64,000 nucleotides of DNA, taken from Vandammella animalimorsus (GTDB lineage: Bacteria > Pseudomonadota > Gammaproteobacteria > Burkholderiales > Burkholderiaceae_C). Shown here piece after piece: positions 55,909 to 64,000 of the stretch (positions are counted from its first letter, which is position 1; the number at the start of each line of letters is the position of its first letter). The DNA lies in assembly GCF_002285285.1 (NCBI RefSeq), contig NZ_NSJF01000002.1, forward strand, positions 372,001 through 436,000, in the 5' to 3' direction. The notes beneath the pieces are model-generated. The model was not told the DNA's origin, searched no databases, and was given only the letters and a program-made list of their open reading frames with translations. The position numbers and the translations under genes are program-made.

Positions 55909-55932
55909 AAAGCCACTCATCGGAGTGGCTTT
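55909..55932 (-). terminator. Terminator of the upstream tRNA-Leu gene
   Basis: AAAGCCACTC-ATCG-GAGTGGCTTT, with TTTTGTTTTGCC on the minus strand side. Lies 26 bp after the tRNA at 55958, so the two tRNAs are probably separate transcripts. Confidence 0.85.
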
Positions 55933-55957
55933 GGGGCTGCTGTTTTGTCGTTACACT

Positions 55958-56044
55958 TGGTGCCCAGGAGAGGACTCGAACCTCCACGGAGTCGCCCCCG
56001 CTAGCACCTGAAGCTAGTGCGTCTACCAATTTCGCCACCTGGGC
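55958..56044 (-). tRNA. tRNA-Leu (anticodon CAG), copy 2
   Basis: 87 nt, encoded CCA, identical to 55697-55783. A TTACAAT -10-like box lies on the minus strand 15-20 bp upstream of the 5' end. Divergent from rnr. Confidence 0.95.
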
Positions 56045-56107
56045 ACTTCAGGAAAGCGCAAATTGTAATCCAAAAAAACTGGATCTGAATTGAACAAATC
56101 CCATTTG

Positions 56108-58426
56108 ATGCAAGAAATCGTCGGCACCGTACAAGGCCGACGCGAAGGACACGGGTTCATAACGCCCGATGATGCTTCCGACGATATTTATCTCCCCCCC
56201 GAGGCCATGCGCCAACTGGTACACCGCGACAGAGTGCGCGCGCGCGTCGTGCGCTTGGATCGCAAGGGCCGCCCTGAGGGCCAGGTGCTGGAAATTCTCG
56301 AGCGGCCCACCAAGACCATCATTGGCCGCCTGCTGCAGGAAAGCGGCGTCTGGTTGGTGGCGCCCGAAGACCGGCGCTACGGTCAGGATGTGATCGTGCC
56401 CGATGCGGCTACGGCCCATGCCCAGGTGGGCCAGGTCGTGGTGGTGGAGCTGACCGAGCGCCCCACACTGCACGGCCAGCCCGTGGGCCGGATTGTCGAG
56501 GTGCTGGGCGATGCCGACGACGCCGGCATGGAGATCGAGATCGCGGTGCGCAAGTACGAAGTGCCGCATGCATTTTCCGAATCCTGCCTGAAGGCGGCGG
56601 CCAAGCTGCCGGCCACGGTGCGCGCCGCCGATCGCAAGGGCCGTATCGACCTGCGCGACGTGCCGTTGATCACCATCGACGGCGAGGATGCGCGCGATTT
56701 CGACGATGCCGTCTATTGCGAGCCCGCGCGTGTGGGCCGTGGCAAAGGCTGGCGCCTGCTGGTGGCCATTGCCGATGTCAGCCACTACGTGCCCTCGGGC
56801 GGGGCCATTGACGCTGATGCGTTCGAGCGCGCCACCAGCATTTACTTCCCGCGCCGCGTCATCCCGATGCTGCCGGAAAAGCTCTCCAACGGCCTGTGCT
56901 CGCTCAACCCCGGCGTGGATCGCCTGTGCATGGTGTGCGACATGCTCATCACGGCCAAGGGCGAGCTGCATGCCTACCAGTTCTATCCGGCGGTGATGCA
57001 CAGCCATGCGCGCATGACCTATACCCAGGTGGCCGACATCCTGCTCAACACCCGTGGCCCGCTGGCGCAACAGTACCAGGGCTTGGTGCCCGAGCTGCTC
57101 AATCTGCACGGCGTTTACCAGGCGCTGCTGGCAGCGCGCAAGCAGCGCGGCGCAGTCGATTTTGAAACCACCGAAACCCAGATCGTCTGCGACGACAACG
57201 GCCGCATTGCGCAAATCCTGCCGCGCACGCGCACCGAAGCGCACCGCCTGATCGAGGAGGCCATGCTGGTGGCCAACGTCTGCGCGGCCGATTTCTTGCA
57301 AGGCGCAGCTGGCCATTTGGCGCTGTACCGTGTACACGAAGGCCCGACGCCCGAGCGTCAGAATGTATTGCGCGCCTACCTCAAGGCCATGGGCATTGGC
57401 TTGAATATTGGCGATGACCCCAAGCCACAGGACTTCCAGGCCATTGCCGAAGCCACCAAGGACAGACCCGACGCGCAGCAGATCCACACCATGCTGCTGC
57501 GCGCCATGCAGCAAGCCATCTACACCCCGCACAACAACGGGCACTTTGGCCTGGCCTTCGATGCCTATGCGCACTTCACCAGCCCGATCCGCCGCTATCC
57601 GGACCTGCTGCAGCACCGCGTCATCAAGGCCATTCTGGCCGGCGGGCAATACCAATTGCCGGCCATCCCGCAAGCAGACTCCGTGACGCAGCAGTTCCGC
57701 CAGAAGCTGGCGGCCATGGTGGCGCCGCCCACCCAAGGCGTGCAGCAAGAGGCTGCCAAGGGCCAGGCCAAAGGCGCGGCGCGCCAAGGCCGGGGGCGTA
57801 AAAAGGCCGCCCTGCCCGATGCCCAGCGCATGCAGGTCTGGGAGCAGGCTGGCCTGCACTGCAGTGCCAGTGAGCGCCGCGCCGATGAGGCCAGCCGCGA
57901 TGTGCAAGCCTGGCTCAAGTGCCAGTACATGCGTGAGCACCTGGGCCAGGTCTTTGCCGGCACGGTCTCGGCCGTCACCAGCTTTGGTTTGTTCGTCACG
58001 CTGGACGCCATGTACGTCGATGGCCTGGTGCACATCGCCGAACTGGGCAGCGATTACTTCCGCTATGACGAGGCGCGACAGGAGTTGCGCGGCGAGCGCA
58101 CCAGCCAGCGCTATGGCATTGGTTCTCGGCTGCAGGTACAGGTCAGCCGCGTCGATTTGGATGCGCGAAAGATCGATTTCGTGCCGGTCATCGACGACCC
58201 GACTGGCAAAGGCGATGTCGGCCCAGGCCATGCTGCGACTGCGGCCCTGCTGCGCCCGCGCCGTGCCTCGCGCCGCAATGCGCAGGGCCAGGGCGCAGGC
58301 CAGGCCGATGACTGGCAGGCCAGCGCTGCGGCGCAGCGCCGCGCCAGCCGCCACCAGGCGGGCGATGCCGGTAGCCGCAAAAGCAGCCGCCGCAAAGACG
58401 CGGCCCGCAAAAGCCGCAAGCGTTGA
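56108..58426 (+). CDS. rnr: Ribonuclease R
   Basis: 772 residues from ATG 56108; a TTG at 56090 would add six residues, and neither has a clear Shine-Dalgarno. 3'-5' exoribonuclease that degrades structured RNA. Order: cold-shock-like domains (VQGRREGHGFITPDDASDDI), RNB catalytic domain with DGEDARDFDDAVYCE and later NGHFGLAFDAYAHFTSPIRR, S1 domain (GTVSAVTSFGLFVTLDAMYV). A basic, Gly/Ala/Gln-rich insert (PPTQGVQQEAAKGQAKGAAR, QGRGRKKA) sits between RNB and S1, and a long Arg/Lys-rich tail ends the protein. Confidence 0.94.
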   Translation: MQEIVGTVQGRREGHGFITPDDASDDIYLPPEAMRQLVHRDRVRARVVRLDRKGRPEGQVLEILERPTKTIIGRLLQESGVWLVAPEDRRYGQDVIVPDAATAHAQVGQVVVVELTERPTLHGQPVGRIVEVLGDADDAGMEIEIAVRKYEVPHAFSESCLKAAAKLPATVRAADRKGRIDLRDVPLITIDGEDARDFDDAVYCEPARVGRGKGWRLLVAIADVSHYVPSGGAIDADAFERATSIYFPRRVIPMLPEKLSNGLCSLNPGVDRLCMVCDMLITAKGELHAYQFYPAVMHSHARMTYTQVADILLNTRGPLAQQYQGLVPELLNLHGVYQALLAARKQRGAVDFETTETQIVCDDNGRIAQILPRTRTEAHRLIEEAMLVANVCAADFLQGAAGHLALYRVHEGPTPERQNVLRAYLKAMGIGLNIGDDPKPQDFQAIAEATKDRPDAQQIHTMLLRAMQQAIYTPHNNGHFGLAFDAYAHFTSPIRRYPDLLQHRVIKAILAGGQYQLPAIPQADSVTQQFRQKLAAMVAPPTQGVQQEAAKGQAKGAARQGRGRKKAALPDAQRMQVWEQAGLHCSASERRADEASRDVQAWLKCQYMREHLGQVFAGTVSAVTSFGLFVTLDAMYVDGLVHIAELGSDYFRYDEARQELRGERTSQRYGIGSRLQVQVSRVDLDARKIDFVPVIDDPTGKGDVGPGHAATAALLRPRRASRRNAQGQGAGQADDWQASAAAQRRASRHQAGDAGSRKSSRRKDAARKSRKR

Positions 58427-58562
58427 GCGGCAGGGCGCGACCCTCTGGCAAAAGGACTGTGCGAGTCGCAGCGCCTGAGTGTGCGCTGCGCCTTGCATCT
58501 GCGGCTTTTGCCTCGAAAAGCCGCTTTGCAAACCGAATCTCGAACGCCCCTCTGAATACGCT

Positions 58563-59816
58563 CTAGAACAGCGCGGCGATGGCAGCGATGCGGGCGGCCT
58601 GGATGTGGGCACCGATTTGCGGGCCTTGCAGGCCCTGACGCGCTGCTTGGGCGGCGATGGGGGCGGTATCCACTGATTGCGCGGCCTGCAACGCTGCCAG
58701 CAGTCGCGGGCGCTGTGGATAGGCTGGGGCGATGGCATCTGCAGCCGCGCTTTGCGAAGGCTGGGGCAGGGCAGCATCGGCCTGGGCCATGCACTCGCAG
58801 GCCCACAGTGCCTGGGCGAAGCGTTCCGGGCGGCGCAGGGCGTCGCAGCGCTCCAGCAGGGCAATGGTGCGCGCCGCATCGGCATACAGGCTGGCGTCAA
58901 TGGCCTGGCGTTGACGGGCCAGCAGCAGCGCCAGTTCGCGCAGTTCGGTGGGCACTTTCAGGCGGGTGGCCATGGCCTGGGCCTCGGCAGCGCTGGGCGT
59001 GCCGTGTGGGGCGGGGCCGTGCAGTAGGCAGGCGTAGCGCACGGCCAGCGGGGCCTGGGCGCGTACGGCTGCGGCCAGTGCCTGCAGCGCCGGGGGGGTG
59101 GGGCTATGCGCAGGGGGCGGCTGGCCCCAGCGCTGCGCCAGTTCGGGCAGCACTACGGCCAGTGCGCCGCAGTCGTGCAGTACGGTGAACATGCGCAGCG
59201 GTGCGCGCTCCATCAGCCCACGGGCCAGCTCTTGCCAGACGCGCTCGGGCACCAGGTGGGCGGCCTCGCCAGCTTGCACCATGCCGCGCATCAACGCCAT
59301 GGTGTCCTCGGCGATGCTGAAATCGGCAAAGCGAGCGGCAAAGCGCGCCAGGCGAAGAATCCGCAGCGGGTCTTCAACGAAGGCTGCGCTGACGTGGCGC
59401 AGCCGCTTGCGCTGCAGATCGGCGCGGCCGCCGTAGGGGTCCACCCACTCCAGCTGGCCATCGGCCAGCTGGCGCATGGCGATGGCGTTGATGGTCAGAT
59501 CGCGCCGGGCCAGGTCCTGCTCCAGCGTGACGCTGGGGTCTGCGTAGACGGTAAAGCCCTTGTAGCCGCGGCCGCTTTTGCGCTCGGTGCGCGCCAGGGC
59601 GTATTCCTCATGGGTTTGCGGGTGCAGGAAGACCGGGAAGTCCTTGCCCACTGGCGTAAAGCCCTGGGCGCTCATCCATTGGGGCGTAGCACCGACCACG
59701 ACCCAATCGCGGTCTTGCACGGGGCGCCCCAGCAACTGGTCGCGCACAGCGCCGCCGACCATGTAGATGCGTGGGGTTGGCGCATTGCTGGCAGCCTGGC
59801 TCTGGCGGTGGGTCAT
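58563..59816 (-). CDS. cca: CCA-adding tRNA nucleotidyltransferase
   Basis: 417 residues. Adds or repairs the 3' CCA of tRNAs. Class II nucleotidyltransferase head: [20 protein letters not shown] with DRDW metal ligands, [47 protein letters not shown]. In the C-terminal region the HD phosphohydrolase motif of E. coli-type Cca is absent: where HDLGK is expected the protein has [13 protein letters not shown], and the later HHGHG is lost, so the phosphatase side activities are probably missing. Confidence 0.94.
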   Translation of the reverse strand: MTHRQSQAASNAPTPRIYMVGGAVRDQLLGRPVQDRDWVVVGATPQWMSAQGFTPVGKDFPVFLHPQTHEEYALARTERKSGRGYKGFTVYADPSVTLEQDLARRDLTINAIAMRQLADGQLEWVDPYGGRADLQRKRLRHVSAAFVEDPLRILRLARFAARFADFSIAEDTMALMRGMVQAGEAAHLVPERVWQELARGLMERAPLRMFTVLHDCGALAVVLPELAQRWGQPPPAHSPTPPALQALAAAVRAQAPLAVRYACLLHGPAPHGTPSAAEAQAMATRLKVPTELRELALLLARQRQAIDASLYADAARTIALLERCDALRRPERFAQALWACECMAQADAALPQPSQSAAADAIAPAYPQRPRLLAALQAAQSVDTAPIAAQAARQGLQGPQIGAHIQAARIAAIAALF

Positions 59817-59840
59817 GGGCGGCGGGCGTGGCTGGGGGCA

Positions 59841-60563
59841 TCAGTCGCCGTGCGCGCCGCTGGCCTGTACGCGGTAGGGCTCTTCGGAGACGACGAAATC
59901 GTGCTCGGCCAAGGCATCCTCGATCCAGGCTGCCACGCCAGGGCAGGCACAGATGGCTTGTGCGTAGCCGCGCACGGTGTCGCTCACCGGCAGGGCGTAG
60001 GTTTGCACGCGCATGACCAGCGGGGCGTAGAAGGCATCGGCGATGGTGAAGCGTTCGCCGAACAGGAAGGGGCCATGGTGGTTGCGCAGCAGCTCGCCGC
60101 ACAACGCCTCGATGCGCTGCATGTCGCGGCGCAGTGCGGGCTTGTCGCGCCAGGCGATGGCGCCGGCCTCGGGCAGGTGCGCCTCGATGTTCATCGGCAA
60201 GGCGCTGCGCAGGGCAGTAAAGCCGGTGTGCATTTCGGCGCAGATGCTGCGCGCCCGTGCACGCTGCGCAGTGTGCTCTGGCCACAGGTGCCGCTGGGGA
60301 AAGCGCTCGGCCAGGTATTCGACGATGGCCAGCGAATCCCAGATCACCAGGTTGCCATCGACCAGCACCGGCACCTTTCCGGCCGGGCTGATGTGCGAGA
60401 TGGTTTTCTTGAACTCCGAATCGGGCGCGAAGCTGTCAAAGCGCAGCTTCACTTCACGGAAGGCGATGCCGTGCTCGCGCATCAGCACCCAGGGGCGCAT
60501 GGACCAGGACGAATAGTTCTTGTTGCCGATGTAGAGCGTCAGCGCGGTGGCGGGTGCGGTCAT
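59841..60563 (-). CDS. Glutathione S-transferase family protein
   Basis: 240 residues. N-terminal LTLYIGNKNYSSWSMRPWVL with a Ser/Trp-rich active-site helix, ISPAGKVPVLVDGNLVIWDS and C-terminal FLFGERFTIADAFYAPLVMR. Belongs to the broad beta-proteobacterial GST group near YfcF/zeta-like members. Core-type composition; 24 bp after it begins cca on the same strand. Confidence 0.9.
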   Translation of the reverse strand: MTAPATALTLYIGNKNYSSWSMRPWVLMREHGIAFREVKLRFDSFAPDSEFKKTISHISPAGKVPVLVDGNLVIWDSLAIVEYLAERFPQRHLWPEHTAQRARARSICAEMHTGFTALRSALPMNIEAHLPEAGAIAWRDKPALRRDMQRIEALCGELLRNHHGPFLFGERFTIADAFYAPLVMRVQTYALPVSDTVRGYAQAICACPGVAAWIEDALAEHDFVVSEEPYRVQASGAHGD

Positions 60564-60634
60564 GGGCGTCTCTCTCTCCTGCTGGGTGAATCGTTGTGCG
60601 GATGGCGGCGGGGCGGGCGCAAGGCTTCAGGTTC

Positions 60635-61207
60635 TTACACGGGCCAGACCACACCGTTGTCGTTGAGGATGGCGTCGAGCGGAATGTCGTGCGGCTCGGG
60701 TTCGAAGTCTTCGACGAAGCCTTCGGTATAGCCCAGGCCGACGGTGAACGGGCGTGGCTTGAGCGCTGCCAGCGTGCGGTCGTAAAAGCCCCCGCCGTAG
60801 CCCAGCCGGTAGCCGCCTGCGCCGTAGCCCACGCAGGGGATGAACAGCAGGTCAGGCTCCAGAATGTCCGTGTCCTTGGGCTTGGGGATGCCGTAGGCAT
60901 CTTCCTCCATCGGGCAGCCTGGGTACCAGGCGTGAAAGCGCAGCGTCTTGTGGGTCTTGTCCACCACGGGCAGGGCGATGCGGCGCATCATCGGCGCGTC
61001 GAGCAGCTCGCCATCCTCCTTCCAGCGATGCAGCGCCGGCAGCGGATCGAACTCGCCCTTGATCGGCCAGTACGCGCCGATGACCAGCTCGGGGCGATCC
61101 ACCAGCCAGATGCGCATGACCTGCTGCAGCTGCGCATTCTTCTCGATGCGGCTGGCCATATTGACCCGCCGCTGCACCAGAGTTCTCCTCAGCGTGGCTT
61201 TGTCCAT
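60635..61207 (-). CDS. 5-formyltetrahydrofolate cyclo-ligase
   Basis: 190 residues from ATG 61207; the frame is open much further upstream but that part lies opposite slt. Converts 5-formyl-THF to 5,10-methenyl-THF with ATP. Signature: DKATLRRTLVQRRVNMASRI, GEFDPLPALHRW, PDLLFIPCVGYGAGGYRLGY and GGGFYDRTLA. Starts only 15 bp from the divergent slt gene, so the two promoters overlap each other's coding ends. Confidence 0.93.
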   Translation of the reverse strand: MDKATLRRTLVQRRVNMASRIEKNAQLQQVMRIWLVDRPELVIGAYWPIKGEFDPLPALHRWKEDGELLDAPMMRRIALPVVDKTHKTLRFHAWYPGCPMEEDAYGIPKPKDTDILEPDLLFIPCVGYGAGGYRLGYGGGFYDRTLAALKPRPFTVGLGYTEGFVEDFEPEPHDIPLDAILNDNGVVWPV

Positions 61208-61222
61208 TTCATAATTCCCAGC

Positions 61223-63250
61223 ATGCGATCGACCACCATTCTGACACCACTTTGCGCCGCTCTGGCCCTGCTGGCAGCCGCTGCCGCAGGCCCGGCGCAG
61301 GCCCAGCCGCAGCCTACGGCCAGCACCGCCCCGCAGGCGTCGTCGCGCGCCGGCGATCAGGCGATTTTGGAGATGCGCCAAGCCTACACGGCAAAGAATG
61401 GCGTGCGCCTGGCCCAGCTCTTGCCCAGCGTGCAAGGCCATGCGCTGGAGGGCTGGGGCGCGTACTGGGAGCTCAGCCACCGCCTGCGCGATGCCGAGCG
61501 GCGCGAGGTCGACGCCTTCCTGGCGCGCTACCGCGGCAGCTACGTTGAAGACCGGCTGCGCAACGACTGGCTGTTGCTGCTGGGCCAGCGCCGCCAATGG
61601 GCCGAGTTCATGCACTATGCCCAGGGCTTTCGCATGCAGGACGACCCCCAGGTCAAATGCTATGAGCTGCTGATCAGCGACATCCAGGGGCGTGCCGCGC
61701 CTGCCGCGCCGCAGCAGGTGCTGTCGCTGTGGTGGGGGCAAAACCGCGCCGACGACGGCTGCACGCACGCCGTGCAAGAGTTCTTCGCCGATGGCCGCAT
61801 CAAGCCCCAGGAAGTCTGGCAACGCGCCCGCATTGGCGCGCACCACAACCGCCCAGCCGTGGTGCGTGCGGCCGTGGCCATCGTCGCGCCAGCCTCACTG
61901 GCGCATGTGGACAGCGCCATGGGCAAGGCCGCAGCCTTCCTGGGCCATCGCAGCACCGCCAGCGACCCGGCGCGGCGCGCCCTGGTGCCGCTGGCCCTGG
62001 CGCGCCTGGCCAGCAGCGATGCCGCCGCTGCCGCCGCACAAATGCAAAGCCAATGGGCCGCGCACATGAGCCCGGCCGAGCGCGACTTCGTCTGGGGCGC
62101 CATCGGCCGCTGGGCCGGCATCCGTCTCGCGCCGCAAGCGCAGGGCTACTTCGCGCAGGTGAAAAATCCGCGCAACCTGCTCGATGAGCAACTGCACTGG
62201 AAGGCCCGTGTGGCCTTGCGCTTTGGCCAATGGCCGCAGGTGGCGCGCGCCATCGACGCCATGAGCGTCGATGACCAACAGTCGCCCACCTGGGCCTACT
62301 GGCGCGCGCGCGCGCTACAGGCCACCGGCCGGGCCGAGGACCAGGCCAGCGCGCAGCGCCTCTTGCAAAGCATCGCCGGCACAACCAACTTTTACGCCCA
62401 GCTGGCCTACCAGGCGCTGGGCGGCAAAGTCGGCATCGCGCCAGAGCCCGCCGCCCTCACCGAAGCTGAGAAAGCCCGCGCGCGCACCAATCCTGGCCTG
62501 CTGCGTGGCATCTACGCCATCAGCATTGGCCTGCGCAGCGAAGGCGTGCGCGAATGGAACTACACCACCAACCTGCACGAGCGCGGCGGCATGAACGACC
62601 GCGACCTGCTGGCCGCCGCCGACCTGGCCTGCCGCTACGAAGTCTGGGATCGCTGCATCAACACCAGCGAGCGCACGCGCGACTTCATGAGCTTTCGCCA
62701 GCGCTACCCCATGCCCTTCAAGGACGACGTGGTGCGCCGCACGAAGGAAATCCAGCTCGACCCGGCCTACGTCTACGGCCTGATCCGCCAGGAAAGCCGC
62801 TTCATCATGGACGCGCGCTCCAGCGTTGGCGCCTCGGGGCTGATGCAAGTCATGCCCGCCACCGCCCGCTGGACGGCCAAGCGCATCGGCCTGGAGGACT
62901 TCAAGCCCGGCGACCTCAACCACAAGGACACCAACATCGCCATCGGCACGGCCTACCTGAAACTGGCGCTGGATGAATTTGCCGGCTCCATGCCCCTGGC
63001 CGCTGCTGCCTACAACGCCGGCCCAGGGAGGCCACGCAGCTGGCGCAACGGCCCGGTGCTGGAGACGGCCATCTGGGCCGAGAACATCCCCTTCAACGAA
63101 ACGCGCGACTACGTGCAAAAAGTGCTGGCCAACGCCACCGTCTACGGCGCCATCCTCAGCGGCCAGCCACAATCGCCCAGCCTGCGCCTGGGGGCCCACA
63201 TCGGCCCGCGCCAGGAGAGCGACCCAGCAGCGATTGCCGATCTGCCGTGA
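61223..63250 (+). CDS. slt: Soluble lytic murein transglycosylase
   Basis: 675 residues from ATG 61223; earlier in-frame codons are rejected. Periplasmic peptidoglycan lyase. Signal peptide LCAALALLAAAAAGPAQAQ; a ~450-residue superhelical U/L domain (AYTAKNGVRLAQLLPSVQGH, NDWLLLLGQRRQWAEF); C-terminal SLT domain with GLIRQESRFIMDARSSVGAS (catalytic Glu524), GLMQVMPATARWTAKRIG and AAYNAGPGRPRSWRNGP. Followed immediately by an 8-bp tandem repeat. Confidence 0.95.
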   Translation: MRSTTILTPLCAALALLAAAAAGPAQAQPQPTASTAPQASSRAGDQAILEMRQAYTAKNGVRLAQLLPSVQGHALEGWGAYWELSHRLRDAERREVDAFLARYRGSYVEDRLRNDWLLLLGQRRQWAEFMHYAQGFRMQDDPQVKCYELLISDIQGRAAPAAPQQVLSLWWGQNRADDGCTHAVQEFFADGRIKPQEVWQRARIGAHHNRPAVVRAAVAIVAPASLAHVDSAMGKAAAFLGHRSTASDPARRALVPLALARLASSDAAAAAAQMQSQWAAHMSPAERDFVWGAIGRWAGIRLAPQAQGYFAQVKNPRNLLDEQLHWKARVALRFGQWPQVARAIDAMSVDDQQSPTWAYWRARALQATGRAEDQASAQRLLQSIAGTTNFYAQLAYQALGGKVGIAPEPAALTEAEKARARTNPGLLRGIYAISIGLRSEGVREWNYTTNLHERGGMNDRDLLAAADLACRYEVWDRCINTSERTRDFMSFRQRYPMPFKDDVVRRTKEIQLDPAYVYGLIRQESRFIMDARSSVGASGLMQVMPATARWTAKRIGLEDFKPGDLNHKDTNIAIGTAYLKLALDEFAGSMPLAAAAYNAGPGRPRSWRNGPVLETAIWAENIPFNETRDYVQKVLANATVYGAILSGQPQSPSLRLGAHIGPRQESDPAAIADLP

Positions 63251-63320
63251 TGGCAGGATGGCAGGATGGCAGGATGGCAGGATGGCAGGATGGCAGGATG
63301 GCAGGATGGCAGGATGGCAG
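63251..63320. repeat. 8-bp tandem repeat, about 8.75 copies
   Basis: TGGCAGGA repeated without error from the base after the slt stop. Perfect repeats of this length are prone to copy-number change by slippage. It is outside the coding frame of slt, so a change would not alter that protein. Confidence 0.95.
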
Positions 63321-63667
63321 TTTCTCAATAGTCCACAGCCGTCACCGGCCTGAGAACTGAAGACGCTGCCTTAGTTTGCCGCGCGCTCTGTGCTGATGCG
63401 CAGCAAGGCCGCGCAGCAGGGGGGCTTCGCCTCGCTGCCTACAGGCAGCCGTGCAGAGCCTACTGCGCCGTGATGCATGAACAGCTGTAAATCCACTTTC
63501 GCCGTGGTCAGCCACGCGTGCCCGAGTGCGCCGGGCATCAGTGCTGATTTTGGTCTTGGCCTGTTATTGGGGCGGCAGGCCATCCCCTATCATTTCCGCA
63601 ACGCCGCGCCGCCTGCGCTTTCCGGGTTGGCAGGGCTTGATCATGAACACATGGGACAAGCGGATAC
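63321..63667. other. Gene-free stretch before hsdM
   Basis: 347 bp with no recognisable gene. A dyad GGCTTCGCCTCGCTGCCTAC/AGGCAGC region near 63421-63450 can fold weakly. It should contain the hsdM promoter; no strong match was found by eye. Confidence 0.4.
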
Positions 63668-64000
63668 ATGGCCAAAACCCCTCTCGCGCAAAACAACAGC
63701 GCTCTCGGCTTCGAGGCCGAGCTTTTCAAGGCCGCCGACAAGCTGCGCGGCAATATGGAGCCTTCCGACTACAAGCACGTCGCGTTGGGGCTGATTTTTC
63801 TCAAATACATTTCCGATGCCTTCGAGGCCAAGCATCAGGCGCTGCTGGCCGAAGATGCGCAGGCGGTCGAAGACCCGGATGAATACCTCGCCGACAACGT
63901 GTTCTGGGTGCCCAAGGAGGCGCGCTGGTCGCATTTGCAGGCGCATGCCAAGCAGCCGGTCATCGGCAGCCTGATTGATGACGCGATGCGTGCCATCGAA
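63668..64000 (+). CDS. hsdM: Type I restriction-modification methyltransferase HsdM (N-terminal part)
   Basis: 111 residues visible from ATG 63668; the frame is open to the window end. The start is LGFEAELFKAADKLRGNMEP, then SDYKHVALGLIFLKYISDAF, EDPDEYLADNVFWVPKEARW and HLQAHAKQPVIGSLIDDAM. This is the N-terminal helical domain of type I DNA adenine methyltransferases. The NPPF methylation motif, hsdS and hsdR would lie to the right. Confidence 0.93.
   Translation, partial: MAKTPLAQNNSALGFEAELFKAADKLRGNMEPSDYKHVALGLIFLKYISDAFEAKHQALLAEDAQAVEDPDEYLADNVFWVPKEARWSHLQAHAKQPVIGSLIDDAMRAIE

Noticed and set aside
56048-58900. Open frame of 950 codons on the minus strand opposite rnr
   Set aside because: Antisense shadow of rnr that also runs through a tRNA boundary; no recognisable motifs.
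63251-63320. CRISPR array
   Set aside because: Unit is 8 bp with no spacers; it is a simple tandem repeat.

Overview
The window looks like chromosomal DNA of a high-GC betaproteobacterium of the order Burkholderiales, most like the Comamonadaceae. The evidence is a PhaM-like PHA-granule protein, a FDH-N/O-type formate dehydrogenase, a complete Na+-NQR cluster and an exported protein ending in an IPTL-CTERM-type signal. The family assignment is inference. No rRNA, prophage, integrase or CRISPR array was seen.

Region 1 (1-11 kb) is core metabolism. It holds a cut-off exported protein, an AraC regulator divergent from leuA, an isoprenylcysteine methyltransferase-like membrane protein, and a formate dehydrogenase operon read leftward (fdoG-fdoH-fdoI-fdhE). 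The large subunit contains an in-frame TGA followed at once by a SECIS-like hairpin, so it is a selenoprotein that simple ORF calling splits in two. A FitA/VapC-type toxin-antitoxin pair follows.

Region 2 (11-16.5 kb) holds two exported proteins with exosortase-type C-termini: a Delta-60/five-repeat protein and a more A/T-rich cohesin-like protein. Each is preceded by a copy of the same ~285-bp segment, carrying a near-consensus sigma-70 promoter, a terminator-like hairpin in the 5' leader, and a strong ribosome binding site.

Region 3 (16.5-26.3 kb) is a leftward nqrABCDEF-apbE-nqrM operon with dinB upstream, then phaM on the other strand.

Region 4 (26.3-55.2 kb) is an accessory region. It has tandem YezG-like immunity genes, an orphan Imm70 gene, two or three toxin-antitoxin loci, and many enzymes suited to electrophile, quinone and nitro-compound metabolism: two pirins, three GSTs, a VOC protein, an aldo/keto reductase, nitroreductases, an old yellow enzyme and an FMN reductase. 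Three blocks share one plan: regulator, divergent efflux pump, then oxidoreductase. Inverted pairs matching the Neisseriaceae DNA-uptake-sequence dialect (GGCTGCCTGAA core) occur between genes here, suggesting that part came from a Neisseriaceae donor. Gene debris is common: a mosaic of three gene fragments, a frameshifted nitroreductase, an IS481-type remnant and an internally deleted DUF1697 gene.

Region 5 (55.2-64 kb) returns to core genes: two identical tRNA-Leu(CAG) genes, rnr, cca, a GST, 5-formyl-THF cyclo-ligase, a soluble lytic transglycosylase, an 8-bp tandem repeat, and the start of a type I restriction hsdM gene that runs off the window.

A repeat family with GCCTGTTCA-core inverted ends is scattered through regions 2-5. 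Three copies begin exactly at a gene's TGA stop codon.
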